In this document: positions 53,244 to 63,025 of the stretch, piece after piece
Numbering within the stretch: the stretch's first letter is position 1
Layout: the number at the start of each line of letters is the position of its first letter
Source of the DNA: Arthrobacter sp. NicSoilB4
GTDB taxonomy: Bacteria > Actinomycetota > Actinomycetes > Actinomycetales > Micrococcaceae
Assembly (NCBI RefSeq): GCF_019977335.1
Contig: NZ_AP024653.1
Span: 3,782,001 to 3,846,000, forward strand
Reading direction: 5' to 3'
Length of the DNA: 64,000 bases
The notes under the pieces: model-generated
The model's input: the letters and a program-made list of their open reading frames with translations, nothing else
Told to the model about the DNA's origin: nothing
Databases searched by the model: none
Program-made: the position numbers and the translations under genes

Positions 53244-53582
53244 ATGCTCACTCTTCAGCGCCGCCAACTCGTTGGCCACGACATTCTCCTGGCCCGGCAC
53301 GGCAACCACATCAGCACCATGCGCGTCGACCGCCAGTCCGGCCGGGTCGTCGCCTATCTGGACGACGGGTCCACGGACAGCGCCCCCAACATGATCTCCC
53401 CCGGCCTGCGCATGCCCGACACGTTGCGGAGCATCCTCCGGGAAGACTGGACATTCTTTGCCGTGATGGCCGCGTGCACCACAGGCTTCGCCGGCGCGAT
53501 GACTGCCGCCGCCGTCGCCCTGGCCGGCTTCAGCAGCGATCCGGCCATGGCCGAGCTGCTGACAACCTACTCGGGGACCTAG
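53244..53582 (+). CDS. Hypothetical protein with one C-terminal membrane segment
   Basis: 112 residues from an ATG with GGGGATGAAAA upstream. The soluble N-terminal half (LQRRQLVGHDILLARHGNHISTMRVDRQSGRVVAYLDDG) may be a small beta-domain. A hydrophobic stretch (WTFFAVMAACTTGFAGAMTAAAVALAGF) follows. Family not recognised. A strong terminator follows, supporting a real gene. It is monocistronic and divergent from the CoA ligase gene. Confidence 0.6.
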   Translation: MLTLQRRQLVGHDILLARHGNHISTMRVDRQSGRVVAYLDDGSTDSAPNMISPGLRMPDTLRSILREDWTFFAVMAACTTGFAGAMTAAAVALAGFSSDPAMAELLTTYSGT

Positions 53583-53604
53583 CCCTCACCGCCGCCTCAA
53601 CCAC

Positions 53605-53640
53605 GAACCCCGCCGCTGAGCATGCTCAACGGCGGGGTTC
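53605..53640 (+). terminator. Terminator with nested palindrome
   Basis: GAACCCCGCCG pairs perfectly with CGGCGGGGTTC (11 bp) and encloses a perfect 12-bp palindrome TGAGCATGCTCA. It follows the hypothetical gene by 22 bp. Confidence 0.7.
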
Positions 53641-53660
53641 TGCGTTTGCGCCGACTGCCC

Positions 53661-53778
53661 GGGCCTCGCGACGTTCCTGCCCGGTTGCCGGCAGGGGATA
53701 GCCGTGCCGGCCCCGGCGTGCAGCGGAAATGCGCGGGCGCCAGGCGGGCAGGGCCGAGGTAACTGGGCAGGAGCATCG
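53661..53778. repeat. 118-bp dispersed repeat, copy A
   Basis: Aligns without gaps to 60345-60462 in the same orientation with 16 mismatches (about 86% identity). Best conserved is the right half, including CCCCGGCGTGCAGCGGAAAT and GTAACTGGGCAGGAGC. Both copies are intergenic. Differences do not favour third codon positions in the one frame left open in both, so it is probably not protein-coding. Confidence 0.8.
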
Positions 53779-53816
53779 CGCCAAGGCTGTTGTAACCCTC
53801 CATGACCCGGGCAGGG

Positions 53817-54401
53817 CTAGGGGGACTTTGGGGCATGCAGCGGCTTGAAGGAGCTGGACCCCGCGAACCAGCCCGATTCAGGGTCGTCTCCGGTGTGATC
53901 CCACCGGGCCCCCTCGACGCGGCGTCCCATCCTGCGGAACTCACCGCCCAAGATCACCAGCGGTTCCCGCTGGGTGATCTCCATGGCAATGACCTCGCCG
54001 ACAACGATGATGTGATCGCCGCCGTCGTAGATGTTCCAAGGCCGGCACTCAAGCGTGGCGGCATTCCCGGCCAGCACCGGTACGTTGCCGTCCAGAGTCC
54101 ATTGCGGTTCCGTGCCGGCAACGTTGCCGGCAAAGTGCCGGGCCGCATCGATTTGTTCGAGGGAGAGGATGTTGATGGCGAACGGTGCACCCTCCAGGTA
54201 CGCTGCGGCGCGCGAGGCCCGGGTCAGCGTGACCTGGGCAAGGGGCGGGTCGAGGGATACCGCGGCGAAAGCGTTGACCGTGGCGCCGTGCGGAACGCCG
54301 TCGTCCGTCCGGGTGGTGACTACGGTGACACCAGTAGCGAACGTGCCGAATATCTGGCGCAATTCACGCTTTTCGATGCCTCCCATGACGTCCTGCGTCA
54401 T
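53817..54401 (-). CDS. Flavin reductase domain protein (HpaC-like)
   Basis: 194 residues. FMN/FAD-binding split-barrel signatures: RQIFGTFATGVTVVTTRTDDG..HGATVNAFAAVSLDPPLAQVTL and FAINILSLEQIDAARHFAG, then HIIVVGEVIAMEI. These enzymes reduce flavin with NADH for a partner monooxygenase. None is in the window, but the gene ends a run of catechol/benzoate genes on the same strand, 39 bp after benD. It may serve an aromatic hydroxylase elsewhere. Confidence 0.88.
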   Translation of the reverse strand: MTQDVMGGIEKRELRQIFGTFATGVTVVTTRTDDGVPHGATVNAFAAVSLDPPLAQVTLTRASRAAAYLEGAPFAINILSLEQIDAARHFAGNVAGTEPQWTLDGNVPVLAGNAATLECRPWNIYDGGDHIIVVGEVIAMEITQREPLVILGGEFRRMGRRVEGARWDHTGDDPESGWFAGSSSFKPLHAPKSP

Positions 54402-54440
54402 CGATGTCTCCTTCCTGCTGTTTGTTCGGACCGGGCGGAG

Positions 54441-55214
54441 TTATCCGAGGTCCCCTCCGCCCACCGGCAGGACAACACCAGTGATGTAACTGGCGTCGTC
54501 AGAGGCCATGAACAAGATCGGGGCGGCTTGCTCGTCAAGGGTGCCGTACCGCTTGAACAGGGTGCTTTCGGTGGTCTGGTCAACGATCTGCTGATACCAG
54601 ATCGCTTCCTGGTCCGACTGCGCGTTGGGATTGCGGGGCACCTTTCGCGGCGGGGCCGCTGTGCCGCCGGGCGCCGTCGCCACTACGCGGATCCCATGCG
54701 ATGCGGCTTCGAACGCCAGTGACGCGGTCAGCGCGTTGACCCCGCCCTTTGCCGCCGCGTACGGCACGCGGTTGATGCTGCGCGTGGCTATCGAGGAGAC
54801 GTTTACGATGACCCCGGCTGTCCGCTCGACCATGTGCGGCAGCACGGCGCGGCAGCACCACAATGTGGGGAAAAGGGAGCGCCGCACTTCGGCCTCGATT
54901 TCGTCCTCCTGATAGTGCTCGTAGGGCTTGGCCCAGATCGTGCCGCCAACATTGTTAATCAGGATGTCGATCCGTCCGAACTCCGCCAGCGCGTAGGCCA
55001 TCAGATCCGCGGCGCCCGCATAAGTTTCCAGGTTGCAGAGGAAATACCGGGCGGGAGCACCACCGGCAGTCAGCTCGGCACACACCTCCGTGACCAGCTC
55101 CGACCGGTCCGCCAGCACCACGCTGCCGCCCTCGGCGGCAATCTTCCGGGCGACGACTGCGCCGATCCCCTGGGCGGCACCTGTAACTACTACAACCTTG
55201 TTGGTAAAGCGCAT
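54441..55214 (-). CDS. benD: Benzoate cis-diol dehydrogenase (1,6-dihydroxycyclohexa-2,4-diene-1-carboxylate dehydrogenase)
   Basis: 257 residues from the ATG of RFTNKVVVVTGAAQGIG, with CAAGGAC upstream. It is an SDR that oxidises and decarboxylates the benzoate diol to catechol with NAD+. Seen: TGAAQGIG cofactor loop; NNVGGTIWAKPYEHY, which is highly characteristic of BenD/XylL; RRSLFPTLWCCRAVLPHM; and catalytic Ser140/141, Tyr152 and Lys156 (YAAAK). Its product is the substrate of CatA encoded upstream in the cluster. The dioxygenase that makes its substrate (benABC) is not here. Confidence 0.88.
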   Translation of the reverse strand: MRFTNKVVVVTGAAQGIGAVVARKIAAEGGSVVLADRSELVTEVCAELTAGGAPARYFLCNLETYAGAADLMAYALAEFGRIDILINNVGGTIWAKPYEHYQEDEIEAEVRRSLFPTLWCCRAVLPHMVERTAGVIVNVSSIATRSINRVPYAAAKGGVNALTASLAFEAASHGIRVVATAPGGTAAPPRKVPRNPNAQSDQEAIWYQQIVDQTTESTLFKRYGTLDEQAAPILFMASDDASYITGVVLPVGGGDLG

Positions 55215-55261
55215 TGCTGTGTGTCCTTGCTTGTCAGTTGCTGCCAGTTCATGGCTGGCAG

Positions 55262-55301
55262 GTGCCCGCCGCGCGTATCTTGATACTGCTGCGGCGGGCA
55301 C
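55262..55301 (-). terminator. Hairpin between benD and the transporter gene
   Basis: GTGCCCGCCGC pairs perfectly over 11 bp with GCGGCGGGCAC and encloses a smaller GTATC-TT-GATAC hairpin. It follows the transporter stop on the minus strand, so it could terminate the cat-transporter transcript or attenuate expression of benD and the flavin reductase. Confidence 0.5.
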
Positions 55302-55324
55302 TGCCGGTAGGTCTCCTGCCCGCC

Positions 55325-56689
55325 CTAGCTGACGGCTTCACGTTCCAGTGGCGTCGCCGTCGGTGCAGGCTCGGCCTGGACAGCCTTGCTTCGCACCAGG
55401 AGAGTGGCCAGTCCGGCGAGGACCAGCGGAACAGCGAGAGCCATGAAATATCCGGAGACGCCCAGTCCCGTAAGGATGACGCCGCCGAGGGCAGAGCCCA
55501 CGATGGAACCAAGGCGGCCGATGCCGATGCCCCAGCCGGTAGCCGTGGCACGAAGTTGCGTGGGGTAGGCGTTGGCGATCAGGTAATTCAGGGCCAACTG
55601 CTGGCCGCCGATGCCGAAGCCGGCCAGCCCGATCAACACGAACACCAGCGCAAAGTTGGAGCCGGCCAATCCGAGTCCAATCGCGATGACGATCCCTGCG
55701 CCAAACATGACCAGCAGCAGCTTCCGGGGGTTTACCTTGGGCAAGATGATGGACAGCGGGATGGCAAAGAGGATGAACGCGCCGTTGACGGTCACGGTGC
55801 CCATGGCGGCCTGGGAGCCTGCCAGCCCCAGCATCTTGAGTGCGGTGGGCATCCAGAGCAGGAGCAGGAACCACGCGATCCAGTTGAGCAGGTAGGTGGC
55901 AAAGACTGCGATGGTGACCATCCGGTACTTGGCTGAGAAGAGTGCTGCAACGGAACTGCGCTCCTCCGCTTTGTCATTTGTCGTCAGTACGGCGTCCGGG
56001 CTGACCGGTCCGCCGGAGACCGCTGCCATGATCTGGCGCGCCTCTGCGTCGGCTGCGGGCGTGCCCTTGGCTGCCAGGAAGACCGGCGATTCGGAGAGCA
56101 ACCTCATGCAAATCAAGACCATGGCCAGGGGCAGTACGCCCCCGACCAGGAATATTCCGCGCCAGCCCAAGACGGGGAGCCAGGCCGCTGCCACAAGCCC
56201 ACCAAGCAGTGCGCCGCCAGGCAGGCCCAGCAGCACCAATGTCATGAACGTGCCGCGACGGGATTTGGGGCTGTACTCTGCCGTCAGAGCCAGCAGGGCG
56301 GGCGTGGCGCCGCCCATGCCGAGGCCAATGAGGAAGCGCAGAATGACAATCTGTTCCAGCGATTGGGCGAATGCGCCAGCAAGGGAGAACACGCCAAAGA
56401 GTGCCAGGGCGAGCAGGATGGTTTTCTTCCGACCGATTCGGTCCCCGAACGTGCCAAGGGACATGGCGCCCACGCACATGCCAACAGTGCTGGCGGTGAT
56501 CACCCAGGTCATGTCAGTGGCCTGCAAGCCAAAGTCTTCGGCGATCGCCGGACCGATGAATGCAATGGACTGCGTGTCGAATCCGTCCAGCAGTGCGATC
56601 ACGAAACAGAGGACGACGATGGACCATCGTTTGAATCCCATGGGCGTGTTGTCGATAACGTCCTGGACGTTATAGGCGGGTTTAGTCAC
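55325..56689 (-). CDS. benK: Aromatic acid:H+ symporter, MFS (BenK/PcaK-like)
   Basis: 454 residues, 12 membrane segments. TM1 contains the AAHS signature LLDGFDTQSIAF (the DGFD motif of BenK/PcaK). Loop 2-3 is GTFGDRIGRKKTILLA, and TM4-5 reads RFLIGLGMGGATPALLALTAEYSPKSRRGTFM. AAHS transporters import benzoate or hydroxybenzoates with protons. Position between catA and benD supports benzoate, though 4-hydroxybenzoate or muconate cannot be excluded. Confidence 0.85.
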   Translation of the reverse strand: MTKPAYNVQDVIDNTPMGFKRWSIVVLCFVIALLDGFDTQSIAFIGPAIAEDFGLQATDMTWVITASTVGMCVGAMSLGTFGDRIGRKKTILLALALFGVFSLAGAFAQSLEQIVILRFLIGLGMGGATPALLALTAEYSPKSRRGTFMTLVLLGLPGGALLGGLVAAAWLPVLGWRGIFLVGGVLPLAMVLICMRLLSESPVFLAAKGTPAADAEARQIMAAVSGGPVSPDAVLTTNDKAEERSSVAALFSAKYRMVTIAVFATYLLNWIAWFLLLLWMPTALKMLGLAGSQAAMGTVTVNGAFILFAIPLSIILPKVNPRKLLLVMFGAGIVIAIGLGLAGSNFALVFVLIGLAGFGIGGQQLALNYLIANAYPTQLRATATGWGIGIGRLGSIVGSALGGVILTGLGVSGYFMALAVPLVLAGLATLLVRSKAVQAEPAPTATPLEREAVS

Positions 56690-56851
56690 CGGTAACTCAC
56701 TTTCGTGTGAATGTTCTGACCCGACTGATCCGGGATCCGTGCGGCTGCGGCAACTGCATTTTGGGCAGGGGGCATCACGGCGGGTGTTGGGAATGAATTT
56801 TGGGTCGACCCCAGGGCGGGAAGATTCCGGCCCCGGGATCGGGAAAGGGGC

Positions 56852-57838
<987 letters not shown>

Positions 57839-57873
57839 TCATTGAAAGCTTCTGGATATGAATCCGATGAGGC

Positions 57874-58152
57874 CTATTCGACGGCGGACGGGTGCTTGGC
57901 GAGCGGCGTCACCTTGATGTCCATGAACGGGAAGAGCGGCAGTCCGGAGAGCAGGGTGTGCAACTCGTCGTTGTCCTCGACGTCGAACACCGAGTAATTG
58001 GAGTACTCGCCCACGACCCGCCACAAATGGGCCCAGCGTCCGTCGCGCTGAAGCTGCTGGGAGTAGTCCCGTTCCTCCGCCTTGATGGCGTCTGCGCGCT
58101 CCTTGGGCATGTCCAGCGGAATGTTGACGTCCATGCGGACCAGGTACAGCAT
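57874..58152 (-). CDS. catC: Muconolactone Delta-isomerase
   Basis: 92 residues, the usual CatC length. It isomerises muconolactone to 3-oxoadipate enol-lactone. The start MLYLVRMDVNIPLDMP, the centre LQRDGRWAHLWRVVGEYSNYSVFDV and the end LPLFPFMDIKVTPLAKHPS all match the family. It follows catB by 54 bp on the same strand. Confidence 0.95.
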   Translation of the reverse strand: MLYLVRMDVNIPLDMPKERADAIKAEERDYSQQLQRDGRWAHLWRVVGEYSNYSVFDVEDNDELHTLLSGLPLFPFMDIKVTPLAKHPSAVE

Positions 58153-58206
58153 GTGGTTCTCCTTGCGGTGTGGGGAAATCGGAGGGACGGATGCGGGCAG
58201 AACGGC

Positions 58207-59307
58207 TTAGTCCTGGCGGTACTTCCGCAGTTTGTCGGCGTCGATGGCCGCGCCGACGCCGGGGACCTCGCGGACCCGGATGGCGCCGTCTGCGATCTTC
58301 AGCGGTTCGGCGAGGAGGTCGTCGGTCATGTCCAGGTAGTTGGAGAGCTCCCCTGCACGCCGGGAGGTGGCCTCGAATGCCGCTCCAAAGGTGACCGTGG
58401 CGAGGCTGCCGACCTGGGTGTCGATCTGGTTGCCCATGGTGACGTCCACACCAAGCCCCTCGCAGAGGCCGAGGATCTGCTGGGCTTCGGTGAAACCGCT
58501 GCGCGCGGTCTTGATGCAGATCGCGTTGCTGCCGCCTGAAAGCAGCTCCCGGGAGACGTCGCCCAGGGTGGGCACGCTTTCGTCGCCCACGATCGGGATG
58601 CTCGAGTTCTGCACCAGCCGGCGGCGGCCCAGGGCCTCTCCGGCGTCGCACGGTTCCTCCAGCATGGACAGGCCGAGGCCCTCGGTCCGGCGGAGGACCT
58701 CCATGGCCTCATTCGCCGTCCAGCCGCGGTTGGCATCGAGGTAAATTTCTGTGTCCGTTCCGAGTCCCTCCCGCAGGACATGGCAGGCCTCGACGTCGAG
58801 GGAGAGCGGCCGCCGTCCGGTCTTCAGCTTGAACGTGTTGATGCCGTACGTTTCGCGGAAGCGGAGCGCTTCTTCGAGGAGCTCGGCGGCGGGCTTGAAG
58901 CCAAGCATGTGGGAGACCCGCATGCTGTCCGTGAAGCCGCCCAGCAGTTTGTGCACCGGCGTGCCCAGGGAGATTCCGATGACATCCCAGAGTGCGATGT
59001 CCAGGGCGCCCTTGGCTGTGGGGTTGTTGACTGTGCGACGGAGCAGCTGCTGGACCTTTGAGCGGTCCAGTGGGTCCAGCCCGATGAGCTGCGGGGCAAA
59101 GACCTTGGTCACCACCGAGACGATCGAGTCCTGGGTCTCGCCGTAGGTGTAGGGCCGCGGCGGGGTGTCGGCGACACCGCAGATGCCGTTATCCGTGTAG
59201 ATCCGCACCAGCACGTGGTCCGCGGAGGTCACCTCACCGCTGGCGAACTTCAGCGGGCGCGCGTAGGGAATCGAGTACGGGATGGCCTCAATGCGTTCAA
59301 TTTTCAC
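58207..59307 (-). CDS. catB: Muconate cycloisomerase
   Basis: 366 residues of the enolase superfamily. It converts cis,cis-muconate to muconolactone. Catalytic Lys160 and Lys162 in TFKLKTG; metal ligands Asp191 (YLDANRGW), Glu217/218 (MLEEPC) and Asp242 (GDES); Lys266 in CIKTARSG. The capping domain spans 1-125. Its start lies within the 3' end of the LysR gene (11-bp overlap), so it is cotranscribed with its likely regulator. Confidence 0.95.
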   Translation of the reverse strand: MKIERIEAIPYSIPYARPLKFASGEVTSADHVLVRIYTDNGICGVADTPPRPYTYGETQDSIVSVVTKVFAPQLIGLDPLDRSKVQQLLRRTVNNPTAKGALDIALWDVIGISLGTPVHKLLGGFTDSMRVSHMLGFKPAAELLEEALRFRETYGINTFKLKTGRRPLSLDVEACHVLREGLGTDTEIYLDANRGWTANEAMEVLRRTEGLGLSMLEEPCDAGEALGRRRLVQNSSIPIVGDESVPTLGDVSRELLSGGSNAICIKTARSGFTEAQQILGLCEGLGVDVTMGNQIDTQVGSLATVTFGAAFEATSRRAGELSNYLDMTDDLLAEPLKIADGAIRVREVPGVGAAIDADKLRKYRQD

Positions 59308-60202
59308 GGCTGGGTTCCTTTGGCGCGGCTGTGGGCAGAGAGTCGAAAAGTTGCAGGAAACTGCGCAGGAGGGGCGTTTCGGTGTTGCGGTTCCACGCGA
59401 CCGCGAGGTCGACCGGCGGCGGATTGCGCAGCGGGCGGAACACCACGCCCTGGAAGGAGAACATCCTGGACGTCATGGGCACCAGGGCGATCCCCATCCC
59501 GGCGGCAACGAGCGAGAGGAGAGTCGAGGTCTCCCTCGCTTCCTGGACAAGCCGGGGCTGGAACCCGGCCTTGCGGCAGGCGTCCACCACGATGCTGCTG
59601 ACGGCGGAATAGCTGGGATAGCCGATGAAGTCCTGGCCGGCGAGGTCCGCCAGCTCGAGGATCCCGGTGTCAGCTAACGGTGAATCGGCCGGGAGCGCGG
59701 CGACCAGCTGATCCTGTTCCAGCAGTTTGAGCGCGACATCTCCGGAACGGACCGGCGGCCGGAGGACAGCGACGTCGATCCGGCCCTCCTCCAGCGCGGA
59801 CTCCATTTGCGGCGTCAGCATCTCGCCCTGGACGGTGATGCGGAGGCCGGGAAGGGTGCGGCGGGCGGCCTGGACGATGCTGGGCATGAGCCGGTAGGTG
59901 GCGGTCCCGGTGAAGCCGACGCGGATGACGCCGGTGGCGCCGGCGCCGACCTGCTTGACGTCCTCCTCGAGAGACTCCAGTTCCTGGAGCAGCAGCCGCC
60001 CCCTGTCCAGGAGGACCTGCCCGGCAGGGGTGAGGTCAACCTTGCGGGTGGTGCGCAGCAGCAGGGGCGTGCCGAGCTGTTCCTCGAGCTGCTTGATCTG
60101 CTGGGACAGCGGCGGCTGGGCCATGTGCAGCCGCTGGGCCGCGCGGCCGAAATGGCGCTCCTCGGCCACGGCAATGAAGTACTTGAGGTGGCGCGTCTCC
60201 AT
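59297..60202 (-). CDS. LysR-family regulator of the catechol/benzoate genes
   Basis: 301 residues. The HTH is METRHLKYFIAVAEERHFGRAAQRLHMAQPPLSQQIKQLEEQLG, as in BenM/CatR. The effector domain follows, with FTGTATYRLMPSIVQAARRTLPGLRI and GYPSYSAVSSIVVDACRKAGFQPRLVQEA. It is encoded first in the cluster and in the same direction as catBCA, overlapping catB by 11 bp, rather than divergent as in most cat operons. Likely inducers are muconate and/or benzoate, by family analogy. Confidence 0.9.
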   Translation of the reverse strand: METRHLKYFIAVAEERHFGRAAQRLHMAQPPLSQQIKQLEEQLGTPLLLRTTRKVDLTPAGQVLLDRGRLLLQELESLEEDVKQVGAGATGVIRVGFTGTATYRLMPSIVQAARRTLPGLRITVQGEMLTPQMESALEEGRIDVAVLRPPVRSGDVALKLLEQDQLVAALPADSPLADTGILELADLAGQDFIGYPSYSAVSSIVVDACRKAGFQPRLVQEARETSTLLSLVAAGMGIALVPMTSRMFSFQGVVFRPLRNPPPVDLAVAWNRNTETPLLRSFLQLFDSLPTAAPKEPSREN

Positions 60203-60274
60203 TGAAGCTCCCGGGCAGCTCGGCGCAGGCGATATGCCGTGCTCAGTTCAGCTTAGGAGGACCTATTAGTAAGG

Positions 60275-60290
60275 GGAAATATCTATTTGG
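60275..60290. promoter_or_regulatory. GGAAATA motif upstream of the LysR-cat operon
   Basis: GGAAATA-TC-TATTTGG lies 73 bp before the LysR start and repeats the core of the dyad upstream of catA (57820-57835) with two mismatches in the right arm. A second ACCTATT sits at 60261-60267. Confidence 0.5.
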
Positions 60291-60344
60291 AAGCTATTGG
60301 GACGTTTTGCATATCAAAGGCCTCGGTGGGCCTAGCGGGGAGGA

Positions 60345-60462
60345 GGGCCTCGCGGCGTTCGTGCCCGGTTACCGGGCCCGGGTAAGCGTTCCAGCCCCGG
60401 CGTGCAGCGGAAATACGCGGGCGCCATGCGGGCAGGGCCGAAGTAACTGGGCAGGAGCGTCG
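60345..60462. repeat. 118-bp dispersed repeat, copy B
   Basis: Second copy of the element at 53661-53778 (same orientation, ungapped, 16 mismatches). It fills the intergenic space between the LysR promoter and the end of the E2 gene. The two copies therefore bracket the whole aromatic cluster. Confidence 0.8.
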
Positions 60463-60481
60463 TCTGCGCCGGGCAGTCAGT

Positions 60482-61987
60482 TCAGTCCAACAGCAGGGCA
60501 GGTTCCTCCAGGATGGATGCGACGTCGGCCATGAACCGTGCCGAGAGGTCGCCGTCCACCACCCGGTGGTCGAAGGAACCGCCAAGGGTGGTGATCCAGC
60601 GCGGAATCACTTCGCCGTCCAGGACCCAAGGCTTCTGCTTGATGGTGCCGAAGGCCACGATGGCGACTTCGCCGGGGTTGATGATTGGCGTGCCGGTGTC
60701 GATCCCGAGGGCGCCGATATTGGTGACGGTCAGGGTCCCCCCCTGCATCTGGGCCGGCTGGGTCTTGCCGGCCCTGGCGGTCGTGGCGAGGTCATTCAAC
60801 GCCAGGGCCAGCTCCTTGAGCGAGAGATCCTGGGCGTTCTTGATGTTCGGGACCATCAGTCCGCGGGGTGTCGCGGCGGCAATCCCGAGGTTCATGAAGT
60901 GCTTGACGTGGATCTCGGCGGAGTCGCTGCCGTCCGGGTTGTCCACCCAGGTCGCGTTGACGCTGGGGTTGCGGGCCGCAGCCCAGATGACGGCCTTGGC
61001 CAGGATCAGCAGCGGGGAAACCTTGATGCCTTCGAAATCGCGGGAGGCCTTGAGCCGCTTGACGAACTCCATGGTCCGGCTGGCGTCGACATCAACGAAG
61101 ATGCTCACGTGCGGGGCGGCGAAGGCCGACTCGACCATGGCCCTCGCGGTGGCCTTGCGGACGCCCTTGACCGGGATCCGTTCGACCCGCTGGTCCTGCG
61201 GCCGGCCAGTCTTGCCCCAGAAGCTGTCCGCCTTGTCCACCTCTGCGTCACGCTGGGCCTGGTAGCTGATCAGGTCCCCGCGCGTCACTTCGCCGCGGGC
61301 GCCCGTGGGGATGACGTCGGTCAGGTCAATGCCAAGGTCGCGCGCGATCTTGCGGACGGGGGGCTTGGCCAGGACCTTGCTGACGAGGCCGCTGATGGCG
61401 CCGCCGAGGGTGGGGCGCTGGTCGATGCCCTCCGCGGCGGCGGGGCGCTCCGCATGAGCAACAGCCTCCGGGCTGATCCAGATGTCGTGCGCCTCCACGG
61501 GTTCGGCCTGCGGGACGGGAGCGGCGACCGCACCTGTGGAAAGCGCAGTCGTCACGGCCGGGGCGGCGACCCGCCGGCGGCGCTTGACGGCGTCGGCCTT
61601 GGGGCCGGAACCAACCAGCGGACCGCCCGCCGGGCGCCCGGCCGATTCACCGGCGTCGGACGTGTCCGCTTCCAGCTTTCCATACATCGGGGCTGGGGCT
61701 GCTTCGACAGCGGGGGCCGCAGCCACGGGCGCAGCGCCGGAGGGCGCTGCGTCGCTTACGCTGATGATCGGGGTCCCGACGTCGACGGTCAGGCCCTCGG
61801 GCACGAGCAGTTCGGTGACGGTCCCGGCGAACGGCGAGGGCAGCTCGACGAGGGACTTCGCTGTCTCGATTTCACACAGGACATCGTTGATGGCCACCGT
61901 GTCGCCGGGTTTGACCTTCCAGGCGACGATCTCGGCCTCGGTCAGTCCTTCGCCCACGTCGGGGAGGTTGAACTTGTGGAGAGTCAT
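60482..61987 (-). CDS. Dihydrolipoamide acyltransferase (E2) of a 2-oxoacid dehydrogenase complex
   Basis: 501 residues. A lipoyl domain at 1-78 carries lipoyl-Lys44 in [14 protein letters not shown]. An Ala/Pro-rich linker follows. The peripheral subunit-binding domain ([31 protein letters not shown]) lies near 210-245. The catalytic domain ends in [12 protein letters not shown] with the HxxxDG active site. It moves acyl groups from E1 to CoA. Sequence style is closest to branched-chain (Bkd) or acetoin/pyruvate-type E2 of Gram-positives. Last gene of the E1a-E1b-E2 operon; no E3 is in the window. Confidence 0.93.
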   Translation of the reverse strand: MTLHKFNLPDVGEGLTEAEIVAWKVKPGDTVAINDVLCEIETAKSLVELPSPFAGTVTELLVPEGLTVDVGTPIISVSDAAPSGAAPVAAAPAVEAAPAPMYGKLEADTSDAGESAGRPAGGPLVGSGPKADAVKRRRRVAAPAVTTALSTGAVAAPVPQAEPVEAHDIWISPEAVAHAERPAAAEGIDQRPTLGGAISGLVSKVLAKPPVRKIARDLGIDLTDVIPTGARGEVTRGDLISYQAQRDAEVDKADSFWGKTGRPQDQRVERIPVKGVRKATARAMVESAFAAPHVSIFVDVDASRTMEFVKRLKASRDFEGIKVSPLLILAKAVIWAAARNPSVNATWVDNPDGSDSAEIHVKHFMNLGIAAATPRGLMVPNIKNAQDLSLKELALALNDLATTARAGKTQPAQMQGGTLTVTNIGALGIDTGTPIINPGEVAIVAFGTIKQKPWVLDGEVIPRWITTLGGSFDHRVVDGDLSARFMADVASILEEPALLLD

Positions 61988-62023
61988 GTTGTCCTTGTTC
62001 GGGAAAGGCGCCTCAGCGGGAAG

Positions 62024-62059
62024 CGGTCAGCAGGAAAGGGCCGGTCAGTAGGAAAGGGC
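62024..62059. repeat. Tandem duplication spanning the E1-beta stop codon
   Basis: Two adjacent 18-bp units, CGGTCAGCAGGAAAGGGC and CGGTCAGTAGGAAAGGGC, differ at one base. On the minus strand the upstream unit contains the last codons and TGA of the E1-beta gene. The second unit repeats them after the stop. Confidence 0.75.
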
Positions 62060-63025
62060 GCGGTCCAGTGCCTCAAGGAGGCGGTCAATGTCCGGAAGGT
62101 AGTCTTCCTCCACCTTCGCCACCGGGTAGGGCATGTGGAAGCCGCCGACCCGGATGACGGGAGCCTCGAGTGAGTGGAAGGCACGCTCGCTGATCCGGGC
62201 CGCGATTTCGCCGCCAATACCGCCGAACGTCGGGGCCTCGTGGGCCACAACCAGCCGGCCTGTCTTTTGCACGGATTCCGTGACGGTATCGAAGTCGATC
62301 GGCGAGATGGACCGCAGGTCGATCACCTCCACGCTGTGGCCGTCCTCGGCAGCGGCGTTGGCCGCAGCCAGGGCCACCGGAACCAGCGGCCCGTAGACCA
62401 CCACAGTGGCATCGGTGCCTTCACGGAGCACGTGCGCCCTGAACGGGTCCGCGGAGGGTCCGGGGGATTCCGTGTCGACCTCGCCCTTGAGCCAGTAGCG
62501 GCGCTTCGGCTCGAAGACGATCACGGGATCCTGGCAGTCAACGGCCTGCTGGATCATCCAGTAGGCGTCGTGCGGGTTGGACGGGGTAATGATGCGCAGG
62601 CCGGCCGTGTGGGCGAACAACGCCTCCGGGGACTCCGAGTGGTGCTCGATCGAGCCGATGCCGCCGCCATACGGGATGCGGATGACCACCGGCACGGTCA
62701 GGTTGCCGTTGCTGCGCGAATGCATTTTGGCCAACTGGGTGGTGATCTGGTTGAAGGCCGGGAACACAAAGCCGTCGAACTGGATCTCGCAGACCGGCAG
62801 GTAGCCGCGCAGGGACAGCCCGATGGCGGTGCCGATGATCCCGGACTCCGCGAGCGGGGTGTCCACGACGCGGTCCGCGCCGAACTCGGCGATGAGGCCG
62901 TCGGTGACCCGGTAGACGCCGCCCAGTGGTCCAATGTCCTCGCCCATAAGCAGGGCACGGGGGTTGTTGTTCAGGGTTGCTCGCAGGCCTTCGTTGATGG
63001 CCTTGGCAATGGTCATGGTGGTCAT
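62045..63025 (-). CDS. 2-oxoacid dehydrogenase E1 component, beta subunit
   Basis: 326 residues. The transketolase pyrimidine domain includes GEDIGPLGGVYRVTDGL, with Glu as the likely thiamine-activating residue, and DTPLAESGIIGTAIGLSLRGYLPVCEIQF. The C-terminal domain has VIDLRSISPIDFDTV and VVAHEAPTFGGIGGEIAARI. It forms an alpha2beta2 E1 with the upstream gene product. The ATG overlaps the E1-alpha stop in the string TGATG. The 57-bp space before the E2 gene contains a tandem duplication. Confidence 0.94.
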   Translation of the reverse strand: MTTMTIAKAINEGLRATLNNNPRALLMGEDIGPLGGVYRVTDGLIAEFGADRVVDTPLAESGIIGTAIGLSLRGYLPVCEIQFDGFVFPAFNQITTQLAKMHSRSNGNLTVPVVIRIPYGGGIGSIEHHSESPEALFAHTAGLRIITPSNPHDAYWMIQQAVDCQDPVIVFEPKRRYWLKGEVDTESPGPSADPFRAHVLREGTDATVVVYGPLVPVALAAANAAAEDGHSVEVIDLRSISPIDFDTVTESVQKTGRLVVAHEAPTFGGIGGEIAARISERAFHSLEAPVIRVGGFHMPYPVAKVEEDYLPDIDRLLEALDRALSY

